Origin: Hydractinia symbiolongicarpus
Taxonomy: Eukaryota; Cnidaria; Hydrozoa; Anthoathecata; Hydractiniidae
Direction: 5' to 3'
Length of the DNA: 64,000 bases
Assembly (NCBI RefSeq): GCF_029227915.1
Contig: NC_079882.1
Location: forward strand, 8,680,001 to 8,744,000
A program made the position numbers and the translations under genes. Shown piece after piece: positions 38,575 through 50,500 of this stretch. The stretch's first letter is position 1. Each line of letters starts with the position of its first letter. Under the pieces are notes generated by a model, which was given only the letters and a program-made list of their open reading frames with translations, was not told where the DNA came from and searched no databases.

Positions 38575-38710
38575 TCTATATTATAATGCCCGTATACGTC
38601 TGTCCATCCGTCCGTCTGTCACGCATGGTAGCTTAGCTGCGCAGGTAGCGAGAGGCACGCAATGCGGTATAAAAAGGACGGGCGAACCCGTGGATTTTTC
38701 CACGGGCTAA
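38575..38710 (+). mobile_element. Non-autonomous Helitron-like element
   Basis: It starts TCTATATTATAATGCCCGTA preceded by A, then a (GTCC/GTCT)n stretch, and ends with a strong hairpin CCCGTGGA-TTTT-TCCACGGG (38687-38706) directly followed by CTAA. A 5' TC, a 3' hairpin and a CTRR end are the Helitron hallmarks. The base after CTAA is C rather than the expected T, so the exact end is uncertain. A decayed relative lies at 3550-3630. Confidence 0.55.
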
Positions 38711-39723
38711 CGATCATTAAAAATTGAACTGTAATTTTATACATAATACTCAAAATAAATTGATATTTGTTTGATAATACTCTCAATAAATGTCCCTAAA
38801 AGAAAAAACAGGTCGAAATCAAAACATCACAAAAACATATTGCGCAAGAATGTTTTTTTACCCCCATTTTACCCCCCCCCCCCCTTCTTGACCATAAATT
38901 TTCTTAACTGGAAAGAAGCATCAAGAAAAAAAACAAATTTTCAGAAATTTAGATTAAAACAAAACAAAATACTGTGACAGAATATTTATATACTGCCCTA
39001 GTAAATTAAGAAACTTTTTCCAGTTTCTTCAGTTCTTCATTAACAGACAAAATTTATGTAGTTCATACAAGCTACTTTTAAGCAACAGATGGTTACATAT
39101 AAATAAATTATGCAGTAACAAATATATTTCCTCTTGTTGTTACATATTTTATCATAAACATTGAAAACTTATGTTTCCACATTGAGCACGACTATAGGCC
39201 TAAAACTCTGTAAGAGATCAATGATTCTCCCTATTTGCGTTTTTTGTATATATACTTTTATATGTTCAGTTTGTTTTTGTTTATTGTGTGATACATATAG
39301 CGTATATATATATTTGTCAAGTTTTGTGTACATAAGTTTCTTGTTTCTCAGTGTTTGGCATTTTTGTGATTTACGTATTGAGACATGAAAGAAAAGTTAA
39401 TATTCAAAACTTCCGTGTCAGTAACCCCCTTACTTTCTACTGCTATTAGTTGCGGTAACATAACACTTTTTAATTTCTTTTTGCATTTTTTCATATATAT
39501 ATATACATAAAAATAACAAACATTATGTTTCTTACATTGAGGCTAAGATTAATAAAGACACTTTTAATGATAACTTATATTGGGAGCTGAAAAAGTAAAT
39601 TGATAGATTGACAGAGATCTGGATAAATTTTTTTTTTAATTTTCTAAAAAAATGTCTAAAACAGGGGTCTGATCCATATACACTTTTAGAAAATGTCTTA
39701 CAAAGTTAAAGAACATCCAGGTT
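38711..39723. other. Non-coding stretch between the Helitron-like element and the SINE
   Basis: AT-rich, with a poly-C run at 38873-38884 and TATATA stretches near 39300 and 39495. Nothing coding is supported. Confidence 0.5.
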
Positions 39724-40034
39724 GAGAGAGATAGATAAAATATACATATTTTACATGACTAGCCTCACAAATATCAAGGGATATACCTTGTCTCTATTAT
39801 CTCCAGCAGGAGGGGGCATGGCTTAGATGGGGAGTCCTAGAGTTTTTAATGCTCATTTGAGGTATTAGGGTCTGTTCTACCAGACAACTCCTTGAAACAT
39901 ACATCCAACGGCTACATGGCTTGGATTAACTCGGGGCAATGGTAACATTTACTTGCACATATTAAATCACTGGTAAATCGAACCCTGGTCTCTTGCAAAA
40001 GCGCGAGAGTTATAACCACTAAGCTATGGTGTCA
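39724..40034 (-). mobile_element. tRNA-derived SINE, best copy
   Basis: Read on the minus strand from 40034: an A box (TAGCTTAGTGGTTAT), then a B box (GGGTTCGATTT) about 40 bp later give a tRNA-like head. The body follows (TACCATTGCCCCGAGTTAAT, GACTCCCCATCTAAGCCATG), ending in a TTTTATCTATCTCTCTC simple-repeat tail. Related copies are at 11276-11455, 35340-35630 and 52349-52520, all in the same orientation. RNA polymerase III transcription is expected from the boxes. Confidence 0.85.
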
Positions 40035-41682
40035 ATGAACTAAGCATCTTAGCTATGTTTTTAATATCTTTTTTGTTGCATCATGTCCATCATGTTGATT
40101 TAATGTTAAGCAAATTATGGGGCCAATTATGTTGTCCGAAAGGAGCAAAATATTACTTATGCAAGGTAGATTATTATTTTAAACTGGTTTGGATTCTGTC
40201 TAAAAGATTGAGAAAAAGATGTGAGTAAGTGGGAGAATCAGGAATTCAGCTGTTTTAGTTGAGATTACTAGCAGGGTATAGCTATATATACTTTCCAACT
40301 CAAGGTTCCATAAAACAGGGGGTTCAAGAATTTATTTAACTGACTCCCTGGGGGAGGTGGGGGACTTTGTTTTTACCTACTCTGAAAAAAGTACTTTTTT
40401 AAGTCTCTTGTGGAAATGGGGAGAGTTGGCAAATTTCTGCAGGTCTGGCTCCTACTTGCAGCTCATAGACAGAACGATATATAATAATAAAGAATATTGT
40501 ATACGTGTAACTAGCCCGTAAAAGTTACCAACCTGTTTATCTAGCTATAGCTGAGAAGGCTGCACTGTCCAAAGCAAAGACTTGCTGGGCCTTTTAGCTC
40601 AGCACCTCTACTTGTAACAATAAACGGATTCAACATAGTTTAGATGAATTATGTTTCTACTACGTTCAACAGTTATCAATTCATAAAAAACATTACAAAT
40701 TATACCTAAAGAAGAGGATAGAAATCTTCAAAACGGAAAAAAACTGTATTTAAGAACGGACAACGAACAACAACGGACTGAGAGACAAGATAAATACAAC
40801 CCCTCAAACCCAGATTCTTCGGCGTTTTTTCTTTTTATCAGCAGGAGCGTCTAACGACAGTGGGCGTTTAAAAGAGAAGGCGTTTTTTAATAAACTTTTA
40901 TAATTTAATGGTTTATAAACACATAATTATTCCTCATTATTATGCATCATCATCATTACTATCGTCATCGTACAGCTGGGTACAACAACAATCATATTTC
41001 AATCATTTTAAATAAACTTTCTGATGATCTTTTCGGTTAAATTCAACATTTTGCAATTTGATTTAAATAAATGTCCCTCTAAAGGAAGCGTTTCATACAA
41101 GACGCCCATCAGAGGTGGCATTTTATTACATAATCGAGCGAAATGAATATAAGTTAGGATTTGTATGGGGGAAGGGGGATAAAATTATAAAATGACAATC
41201 TAGTTGGGCGGCGCGCATTCTTCTAGGAAAAAGTGAGCAATTGCCTCTACCCACCACCCTTCCTAAAAAATGATTACTTTTTTTAATGAATGTTGTGAAT
41301 CATAAATCTGATTATTACTTTTCTTTTCTTTTTTTGTTTAGAATCACTCGATATAAGTGATTTACTTTTTAATATACACATTAGAAACTTATTTTCACAA
41401 ATAAAGAAAAATATTGCAATTTTCGAAATTAACTTATATATTCTTCTTGAAAGACGTGGCTTTGGCAATTAATAATCAACGTGAATTTTCTTCTCTTAGG
41501 ATAAACCACGAGGTAGACCAAAATTTCAGTAAAACACAGAGCCAAAACGTGCTCAATAAACTTTTACAATAATAACAAAGATATTCTAAGAATGTCTAAA
41601 ATTATTTTTGTTTTTCTTGCTTATTGTTCGAATAAACTCTTGCCTACAGTATTTTCACCTGAAATGTATGTAACACAGAGCG
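40035..41682. other. Non-coding region downstream of the SAM-like gene
   Basis: No exon is supported on either strand. There is a CAT/ATC microsatellite near 40940-40970. The 3' UTR of the SAM-repeat gene should lie at the right edge. Confidence 0.45.
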
Positions 41683-42970
41683 TCAGTTCGGCCATGGTGC
41701 AGTCGGTTGATATGAAGGGTTGTAGGGAGGTTGTGAGAAACTCATGCTACTATCCAAGCTGCCATGTCTTTCAGGCTTTGGAGCTAATGTTGGAGGCGCT
41801 CCCGGATTGGGTTGTTGATACATGCTGTCCAAACTGTATGGCTGGTGAAAGTAAGGCTGATCACGTGGTGGAAAAACTGGCTGAATATTGTTTTGATAAA
41901 CGGGCATATTAATGTTTACCAATTGTTGTCCTGGAAATTGATTATCTGAAGTTGAACAATATCCTGCATTGTTCGGATTGTCGAACGGCGCACCAGGTTG
42001 TACAGGAGGTCCAACGCTAACGGGAGATTGTGATGCAAAGCCAGCAGGAGATTTCGGTGCAATGCCAGCAGGAAGCTGTGGTGCAATTGGAGAATCAACA
42101 TTGTCCGCAGAAGATGTCTGATTTGTTGTACTACCTTCTAGGAGAATATTAAATCAACTTAAACGCGTGACGCAAATATTCCGAATCACAACGTATGACT
42201 TCTTTTAATAGACCTATTTATCGAACTAGAATCAATGGTAGCATAGCAAGGAATTTTAATATTATAAGTAAATACTTACCTTTATATTTGCTCTTGTATC
42301 TAACAAATCGGTCATACTCCACTTGTGTCAACTTCGGTAAATCAGATCGAGTAATTGAAAATAAGTCATCAACTTCGACCACTCCTAGTCTTTCAAATGT
42401 ACCTTTATGTTTCTTTATTTTCGCTTCTGTTGTAAAAGCTGATAAATTCACAACAGCTGCTTGAGAGCATGACTCGACAACTCCAGCCTCGGGTGCTTTG
42501 TGGACTTTTTCAATGTATCTCTTAAAACGAAATAGTTCGACTTTTTTTGGCAACATTGTTGCTAAGTCCGAGTAATTTATCCACGGCAGATCATCGAATT
42601 CCACCACTCCAAGTTTTTTTATTTGCTTAGTGACGTGTTGGAGTTTGGAAAGAATAAAGAAATTATCCAGAGAAACAGGTTGTCTTTTTGATTCTGCTTG
42701 TGTCAGTACTTTTCGATGAAAATAATCAAGATATCTTCTCACCCTCTGCTCTTCTACATGTAAAAATCCAACTCGCACAGAGAGATCCTGTAAATCTTCC
42801 GTTTCTGCGCATTTTAACTTCTTTAACTTGCTGCTGTAATGAGTAAGGTTGGTTATCTTTAAAAAATCTGCCAAAGATGGCAAAACTGTTCCCATATTTT
42901 GACTGCCTGAAAACGGATCCACAATCCTTTCTTGGCGTTTGTGAATCTTTTGAACTGATGGGAATTCCAT
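41683..42970 (-). CDS. Protein with three SAM-like repeats and a Pro/Gln-rich tail, 381 aa, two exons
   Basis: Exons are 42970-42280 and 42137-41683 (minus), joined at a GT-AG intron with matching phase. I do not recognise the family. Exon 1 carries three related repeats at residues 33-86, 101-155 and 176-229. Each has the pattern L..F......(L/I)..(Y/V/H)....(K/F)..LG.(V/A)E..DL followed by a basic/aromatic R..RY end. Helix spacing resembles SAM domains (protein-protein or RNA binding), but the match is weak and the usual Trp is absent. Exon 2 encodes about 150 residues rich in Pro, Gln, Asn, Ser and Tyr, with a short LPAGIAPKSPAG repetition and many PxxP motifs, probably disordered. Such a layout suits a scaffold or adaptor. 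It ends APWPN. Confidence 0.78.
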
Positions 42971-43997
42971 TACACAAAATTATCCTTCTTAATCTTTTTT
43001 TATTACTTATAACTTAATACTAGCAGCACAATGCCGCGTTTTAAAAATAAGATTTTCTCTATTGACTATGTCCGCTCTTAAACAATAGTTTACTCAGAAT
43101 ATTAATAACGTAATACAATACTATCTTATGGATCGTAGATAATCAATAATATGTTCACAGTTAACGAACTCAATACTGGTAATTAATCATTCTCATTCCC
43201 AGAGCTCTCTGAGATAAACCTAAGTTATAATTTTAAAGAGCCTAGGGTCGAAAATGGGATTTGCTAATAAACAGAAATCAGAGTTATCGAAAGTTACAAG
43301 TTCGTCCCCAGTACTTTTTGTACATTTGAAATGTGAAGAAAGGCAAGTAATCAGCATAAAGGGGGCATTTAACGTGCTTATGAGAAAGTATTAGGGAAGG
43401 TACACTTTCTTTACCTCGAAAATTACATTCACATTTCCACTGTTGAAGTGCGTCAAAGTCACAATTAAAGAAGTATGTTCGGTATTATGGCCGGTAACAG
43501 AAAATATTTTTTTATTTAGCATTTCTGATCTCTATATAAATAACCTTATCCTGTCTGTTTGTGCGCGAGGAAAAAGTAGTGCTATGGAAACACGAATGGG
43601 ATTTATAATTTATTTTGCCTCCATTTCGTGGTTTTACGGAAGCTTTCGTTTAATTTAAACTCTTATATAAAAGTCATGGGTAGTTAGTTTTCTCGATGCA
43701 GTTTTCTTTGTTATAAGTAAGTACGCGGTCAAAGTTACGGACAATTAACATTGCGTTGTCTATTTCGTTAAAACGTTTTAATTATTCGCGCCTAATTTTT
43801 TTTCAAAAACAAGTTTTATGATAAGAAGAAGAGAACAACAAATTTTAGGAAAATTTTGTATGCGAATTTTTGTTTCTTCTAAACATGAATTCGGAAGTTA
43901 TTTCATAAATTTTGTTTCAAACAAGTTAACGGTGACACAAAATGGTATTTCTCAAAAGAAAAACATGAAGTCAAATCTCTACAAAAATTAATCGATT

Positions 43998-44500
43998 CAG
44001 TAGACTCTTTAACTCTAATTTCTATTACTCGAACTTCTTCTTAACCCGAACGGTTCTTCTTTACAGTGAAAATAAATCCTCATTCATATGTTACTCTCCT
44101 ATTATTCTAATCTCCGTAACTCGAATACCATCTTAATTCGAACAATTGTTTTTTTCACATAGTGCATTTTCTTTCTATAAGTCGAGCATTATGAAATATT
44201 ACAATGACAATTGAACAACACAATTGTGGCGCGTATTGAAACAATGTTATCTTTGTGACATGTGACAGGGGTCTTACATGATTCGAATGTCAGCAGTCGA
44301 TCGACACAATTGTTCACACTTCGTGTATCGAGAAGCATTGTTTAAGTCATGCAAAGTATGGTATAGTGTACTTTATGAACCGTACTGAATAGCCATATAT
44401 GCAAAAATTGCACAAAATAAATTAACTTTCTATTACGCGAACACTTTATTACTCGAACGGTTTTTAATCCCCGTCGTGTTTTAATTAGAGTATGGTACTG
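43998..44500. mobile_element. Possible Tigger/pogo-like remnant with CAGTA ends
   Basis: The left end CAGTAGACTCTTTAACTCTAATT and the inverted right end CAGTACCATACTCTAATT share CAGTA and ACTCTAATT with an indel between. Both sides contain repeated ACTCGAAC motifs. No transposase is visible and no clear TA duplication was found. Confidence 0.4.
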
Positions 44501-44547
44501 ACCACAATATTTATAGAGGGAAGCTGGTTTTGCGAGAAAACAGAGCT

Positions 44548-44585
44548 ATTTGCAATGTATTGCAATAAGGCAATACATTGCAAAT
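44548..44585. repeat. Perfect 16-bp stem hairpin
   Basis: The arm ATTTGCAATGTATTGC, a 6-nt loop AATAAG, and the exact inverse arm GCAATACATTGCAAAT. It lies just to the right of the Tigger-like remnant. Confidence 0.85.
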
Positions 44586-45896
44586 CTTTTATTTAGAAAA
44601 AAACTAAAAAATACAGACAAACCTATGACCAGAATCATTTATACGACCCATTATTGGGCGTGTCTGTTATAAAGAGATCAGTTCTGAGGATAATGCAAAC
44701 TGGGAGTTTGAAATAAGGTCCACATGAGTTGTCCTCTGCATATAGTTTGACAGTGATTTTATCCGTTCCCAAGTAAAGTGCCTGTTTGTAGAGAGGTATC
44801 GGAATAAACGCCCAGTCTCTATTTAACGCCCGTTTTCAGACAAAAAAAATAGAAACGGTTAAATTTAAAATAATTTAAAGTGGGTAGTTCATATGTTTGT
44901 TAAGAGGCTCTACCAAAATTTGCCAAACAACGACGAAACAGTTTTGTTTCCTCAGGTAAGTAATATTTGTAGGAGGAAATTTCTGGGTTTCTTCATTTCA
45001 CTGATTTTACGAAAATAAATAAAAAATCTTACTTCTTACATGCATGCGATATTTCCGCATCCTTTCTTATACCTACAACTTCTCAAGAAAGTTCAACCTA
45101 GCTATGTCCTTTAAATACTCTAATTACTAACCAGTTTCTATAGACAATAGTAAGTTTTCGCCAATCTGGCGATTTTTCCCCGAGCATAATTATAATCTGT
45201 AAAATTTTCTCCAGGGTCTCCACTCCATTATACCCTTGTTTCTCTGACATTCTTTACAATTTCAAAAAAGATTTCGTCTGAACTTGATGACATTTAACTT
45301 ATTTCTTTTTCTATTTTTCGGCTCGCATAGATATTTTATTGAAACCTTGATTATCCACGTAAATTTGATACAGGCATATTGATAGTACGAAAGTCAAAAA
45401 ATGTGATTCTTTTAAAACAGATTTGTAATTTCATACTTGCAATATTTTGTAAAAAAATTAATATTTTTGATTGAACGTTTACACCCAAAATTCTTCACGT
45501 TTTCCTGAAATATCAGAAAAATGAAAGAAATCTTAGAAAAATCCCGACTTAATCGCATTGAAAACACGCGAAATTTACGTGAAATGTACTGCCCTCGATG
45601 TACTAAAATACAGGGGATGAAGTGTCACATCACAACAGTTAACATGCAATGGAAAATAACGTCATGTGTGACGTTGTGTGTGTGTGACGTTGTGAGTGTG
45701 ACGTTGTCAGGATCAACGATTTTAACAACAATAATATTTTTAAGTCATCAAGGTTGATTACATTCAACATAACGTCTTATTTCCAAACTTAAATATACTT
45801 CCATAAATTATTACATAAAAAGTAGAAGCAACGAGTCCGTTTTTTTAAAGATTGTACTGACAAATACGAAATTGGGAGACTTACGATATAATAGTA

Positions 45897-46309
45897 CCTA
45901 AGGGAGCAAATCATTTGCAGGAAAATTTGTGCGGAACTTATTTCTGTGGACGAATGATCCGAAAATGTTTTTCGTTTTTCGGAGTATATTTATGCGAATG
46001 ACTATAGTACCAAAATTTTGCGGAAATACTTAATTCCGGGGATGCTGAAACTTCAATAATTTTTGTAGAAACAAAACTAATATTTTGTCGAACATAACTT
46101 TCAGAAATAAATATATATTCAAATGAACAACGAAAACCTCAACGGCTACAAAAAATTAAAGTACGAAGAAAAAAAATTCCGGTAGATGTTTTTTGAAAAT
46201 GACCGCGAATGCGAATTTTATAATTTTTGCGGAATAAATCCGTAGAAATAACTTCCGCGAATGAATGTTTCGCGAAATTTTTTCGGAAAATAATTTGCCC
46301 CCCCTTAGG
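45897..46309. mobile_element. 413-bp inverted-repeat element flanked by TA
   Basis: It begins CCTAAGGGAGCAAAT and ends with the inverse of CCTAAGGGGGGGCAAAT. TA flanks both sides (45895-45896, 46310-46311), the target duplication typical of Tc1/mariner-type MITEs. The interior repeats TTTCGC/GCGGAA motifs in both orientations, making a long imperfect foldback. No coding capacity. Confidence 0.7.
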
Positions 46310-46793
46310 TATAATTCTGAGATTTTGATAAAAGCAATTAAAATTCGTTATACGGAAATATAATAAAGTGCTGATGTTTGCATAATTTAGTCAAATAAAT
46401 TATCATTACATAATATGTTGCAAGCCTAATAATCGCATTGCATCATGGGTACAAATAAAATATACTTAAAAAAGGATAAATACTGAATATAGAATAAACA
46501 TTTATATATAGTAGACAAATAAGATGTACAATTAACTTGAAGTTTACATAAAATACAAAAAATAACAACACGAACAAATAATTAGAAACAACCTCGGACA
46601 CAGTCTTCTAATTGTCTCTCTGATATAACAAACTGAGATTTTTAATAGCACGACGGAGAAATTGCAATAAAAAAATTAAATTACATAATATAATAATCCG
46701 TATAAATATACGACTGTTTTTTTTTCACTTGATGTATGCTTTTTTTTATAGGCAACACAAAATGTTAGCGAAGTTGCTTAACTTCTCTCTTTA

Positions 46794-47135
46794 AAGGGTA
46801 ATTTCCACTGCTACAATTAATTGTATAAAATTGTATATTCTTGTACAAGATATTGTACAGATGTAACCACGATGTACAATATATTATGACTTTGAAGGTC
46901 AAATTTTTTTAAATCAAATCAGTCCAATTTGAAAACTAGTAGCAGGTTCCTATAGAATCAATGTTAAAAGAATTGAACATCTCTTTTGTATTCTTGCGCA
47001 TTTAAGCATTATCAAAACAAAAAGTGTAAACTATTTATATCCTTCTTGTATATAATTGCACGGAATTGTACACCAGTTACTACAACAAATTGTACGATAA
47101 TGCGTAAAATAATTGTGGCAGTGGAAACTACCCTT
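46794..47135. mobile_element. 342-bp MITE with AAGGGTA ends
   Basis: The left terminus AAGGGTAATTTCCACTGCTA and the inverted right terminus AAGGGTAGTTTCCACTGCCA continue to ACAATTA, with only two differences over about 27 bp. TA flanks both ends. The interior is rich in TTGTAC/GTACAA palindromes. No coding capacity. Confidence 0.75.
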
Positions 47136-47572
47136 TACACTGTCGCTTAATTGTTATTCGTCGAGTATCTACTTGTGACGTTTCATTTTTCGTGTAAAAC
47201 TTATATGACATTCAGAACAAGATATTTTTGAGAAATAATATCTGTCTTTTTTTCTTTCGCCCTCCTAGAGTCTCGTGTTGGTTATAAAATATTTCTTATA
47301 AGTAAAACGTATATTCTGTCTGAAAAAATTACCATATTAAAATTTTAAATTGCACTATAAGACAAACTTGTAAGTTTTTTACTGAGCCTTGTACACGGCT
47401 ACTATCACACTAAATACCTTCTCGTTCTCAAAAAAAAAAATGTCTCGGTAAATAAAATACTTAAACTATTATAAAATTAGCAAAATAATATATCTTTATA
47501 TATCTATAATATAATCGAGCTACATACATTACGTATTTACAAAATATAAAGTTTTATCCGCAATAATCCGTG

Positions 47573-50500
47573 CTACTTATGATTATTATTTCTTTCCCCT
47601 TCTCCACCTTCGTCGCCACTATTTGGTGAACATAAATATAGATCTAACAGACTTTTACGAGAGTCTTTATCGATAGCTGAATGAGCTTTGAAATTGAACG
47701 ATTTTAGCTTTTCTTCCTTCGCCACAACACTAGATGTGTCACTTGACTTGTTCGCTTCATTCACTTCATTTTCTGGTTTGTGACAATCGGAACTGTTCGG
47801 ACGGCAATCCGAAGAAGAAACTTTCGGTAACGGATCACTCTGGTGTTTCTTTACTTCTATATAACTTGGTCGTATCTTAGCCATAGATAAGTCATCCTCG
47901 CTTTTTTCGCTGTCGCTCTCATCATGCTCGTTCTGCGCATCGTATTCCAGTTTCGGTACTACTCCGATCAAGCCCTGTTCAACCCCATCTCGAAAGCTCA
48001 TTCGGCTAGGGACCTCGTATTTCTCGTAATGTCGGTTATGTATACTGCGTTGATGACGTCGCCACTCGGACTGATCCCGATACAATTTCCCACAGTCGTG
48101 GCACGGTATTCCAATACCTAAATGACGACGGACGTGTCTTTTTAGAGAGTGACGATGCGCGAATCGATCGCCACAGTATTCACATTGGAACGGGCGTGGC
48201 AGCATACAGTAACCAATATACTGGGCATCTTGAGTATTTGCTTCGTTCCCCTGATGTGTTTTCGTTATATCATCTGATTTCAACAATACTTGATTTGAGC
48301 TGGGACCTAGATGGTGCGTTGATGGGACTGCTTGAGAAGGAAAATGATTGTCTCGTACAAACGGATGAAATTGCGAAGCTGGTTTAATGCGGGGATGATC
48401 GGAAGATGTCAAAACTTTGTCTTTGTTTTGATGGGTTTGAAATTTATCTTCGTTTTTTTCTTTAATGTGCCTATTCTCTTTTGGCACATCAACATCATTT
48501 TTGTCGGATCTATCTGATTCAGATAACTCATCATCACTATTCCCAGGCTTGCACTCTTCTTGTTGGATACCATGCACTAGCTCTTGGTGTTGCATCAAAC
48601 ATTTATGATATCGAAAAGCTTTGTCGCAGTGTTTACATTTTAAATCAACAAGTTCCTCGAAACAAGTTTGTTTTTTAGCATGCCGCACAAGAGAATCCTT
48701 TCTTGTAAATCTTTGTCCGCAGTTTTCACATATAAAAGGTCGAAACTTGCCATCAACACCAGGAGTAATGGCTTCTACGGTATCACTAGTTAAATGAGGG
48801 TTTGAGATAACTTGGTTAGATTGTAAAGGATACGCTAAGTCACGTTGTTGCGTGTACTGCTCTGAAGACGATGCCGGAGGTGCGTATACATTCTGAGGCA
48901 CTTGAATGGTAGCGGGTCCAAGCGAGGTTTGATAGCTCTCTTTCCCTTTCATCTGCGACGTGACGTATTTTGGGTAAGTGTGATCATTATCATCAGATGA
49001 ACTGGAATCGCTTACTGAAACTTTCGATCTCTGATATTCGTCCTTATTCCGATGCATATGCTGGTCTATGTCATGATCGTCCCCAGGCTCTGAAACTTCA
49101 TTTTTTTCCTTGTGCTTCCTTAAATGCGTTAAAAGATATTCAAAGCGTGGAAATTCAAGTCCACAGACTTTACATTGGTGAGCCCTAGGAGGCTCATCCT
49201 TGCCTGCAGATGCTTCAGGATTTAAAAATCTATTGTCATAGTACTGCTTGGAACTCATTGCATTGTTCGTATACTCGCTAAGGTTAATACTCTCGTTGCC
49301 ACGTGAGAACTTTTCTCTATATTTTGGAGAAAGCTGTTTTGATGAAAAACCCGTCTCTATTTTTCTATTTTTTTGTAAAGATTCTGAATCATCATACATC
49401 ACTTTGGTTTGTGAATCGGAGTATTCTCTTTTGCGGCTAACTTCGTTATCCCGGGTAACCATAAGTTTTCCAGGATTGTTAACAAACGTAACATCTTTTC
49501 GCACGTGACCTGTGGGTGAATACTTCAGTTCCATTGCTCGGGGTTGGACCATACGTTCGTGGTAGTGTCCTGTTGCAGAAGAATGTGAAGGAGGCGGCAC
49601 AAAGCTTGGTTGGTTTCCATAAAACATTGTTTGAAGACCTGGAGGCATAGGTCGGTATGTTTGTTCCGGGGGAATAAAGGGCCGTGAAACACGAGCTATA
49701 TGCTGTTCGTTCACTACATAATGAGTAGGGTAATGGCTATATATCGATTGTTCATGATTCTCAATTCTTGGAAGAATGGAACGATGTACAATAGAAGGGG
49801 TGAAGGCAATGTTCTTATGTTCCATTTTAAAATGACCTTGCAATTCAAACATTTCTGAGAACACTTTGCCACAGATGTTGCAAACAATAGCAGATTTCCC
49901 GCTGCATGTTCCTTTCTTTAAATGTCTAGTAACTGAATCTTTTCTCGTAAATCTGGCTCCACAATTCTTGCAAAAATAAGGCTGGTATTTTTTGTTCATG
50001 TCAGAGCTGTCTATACTCATTGCTTGCGTTGAAGACATCGAAGCTCCAAGAGGAGAGGGTCGACTATAAAAAGTTGGAATTTCAATATTTTCCTTTCCAC
50101 TGCTACTCGGCATATGATTCTGTTTCACAGCATTCAAAGCGCTGTCAACTTTAATGACTATCTGTGTATCTACACCAACGTTAGATGCAGATTGTTTAAC
50201 ATCGTTTTCTTTCATTTGACTCACTTCATTCTGATCAATTCCAATTAGGGCTTCAGTTTCAGCGTCCCCTTCTTCTTGCGCAATATTCTGGCCTTGGTCT
50301 TCCCCGATTAGATAATCTAGTTCTGATGATTTAGACAAGTCTCGTTCTGTTTCTGCAATATCGTCTTTTTCTCCACTCTTTTCAATGTCAACTGACCTTC
50401 TTTCAACTGTCTCTATCGCGTTGCCTTCCGTAGAGTTCTCGTCATCTGGAAGAGATTCTTGTTTGGAGGTACTATCAGGGGTTTCATGAACACTGGTATT

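Larger units (their letters stand above)
42971..47572. other. Intergenic region between the SAM-like gene and the zinc-finger gene, rich in MITE-like elements
   Basis: No gene is supported in 4.6 kb. It holds an imperfect dispersed hairpin near 43190-43256, a Tigger-like remnant at 43998-44500, a perfect hairpin at 44548-44585, a TGACGT cluster at 45669-45704, and two inverted-repeat elements at 45897-46309 and 46794-47135. Confidence 0.55.

Noticed and set aside
41592-41912. 106-codon + strand frame rich in Cys
   Set aside because: It is antisense to the second exon of the SAM-like gene, whose minus frame joins exon 1 in phase.
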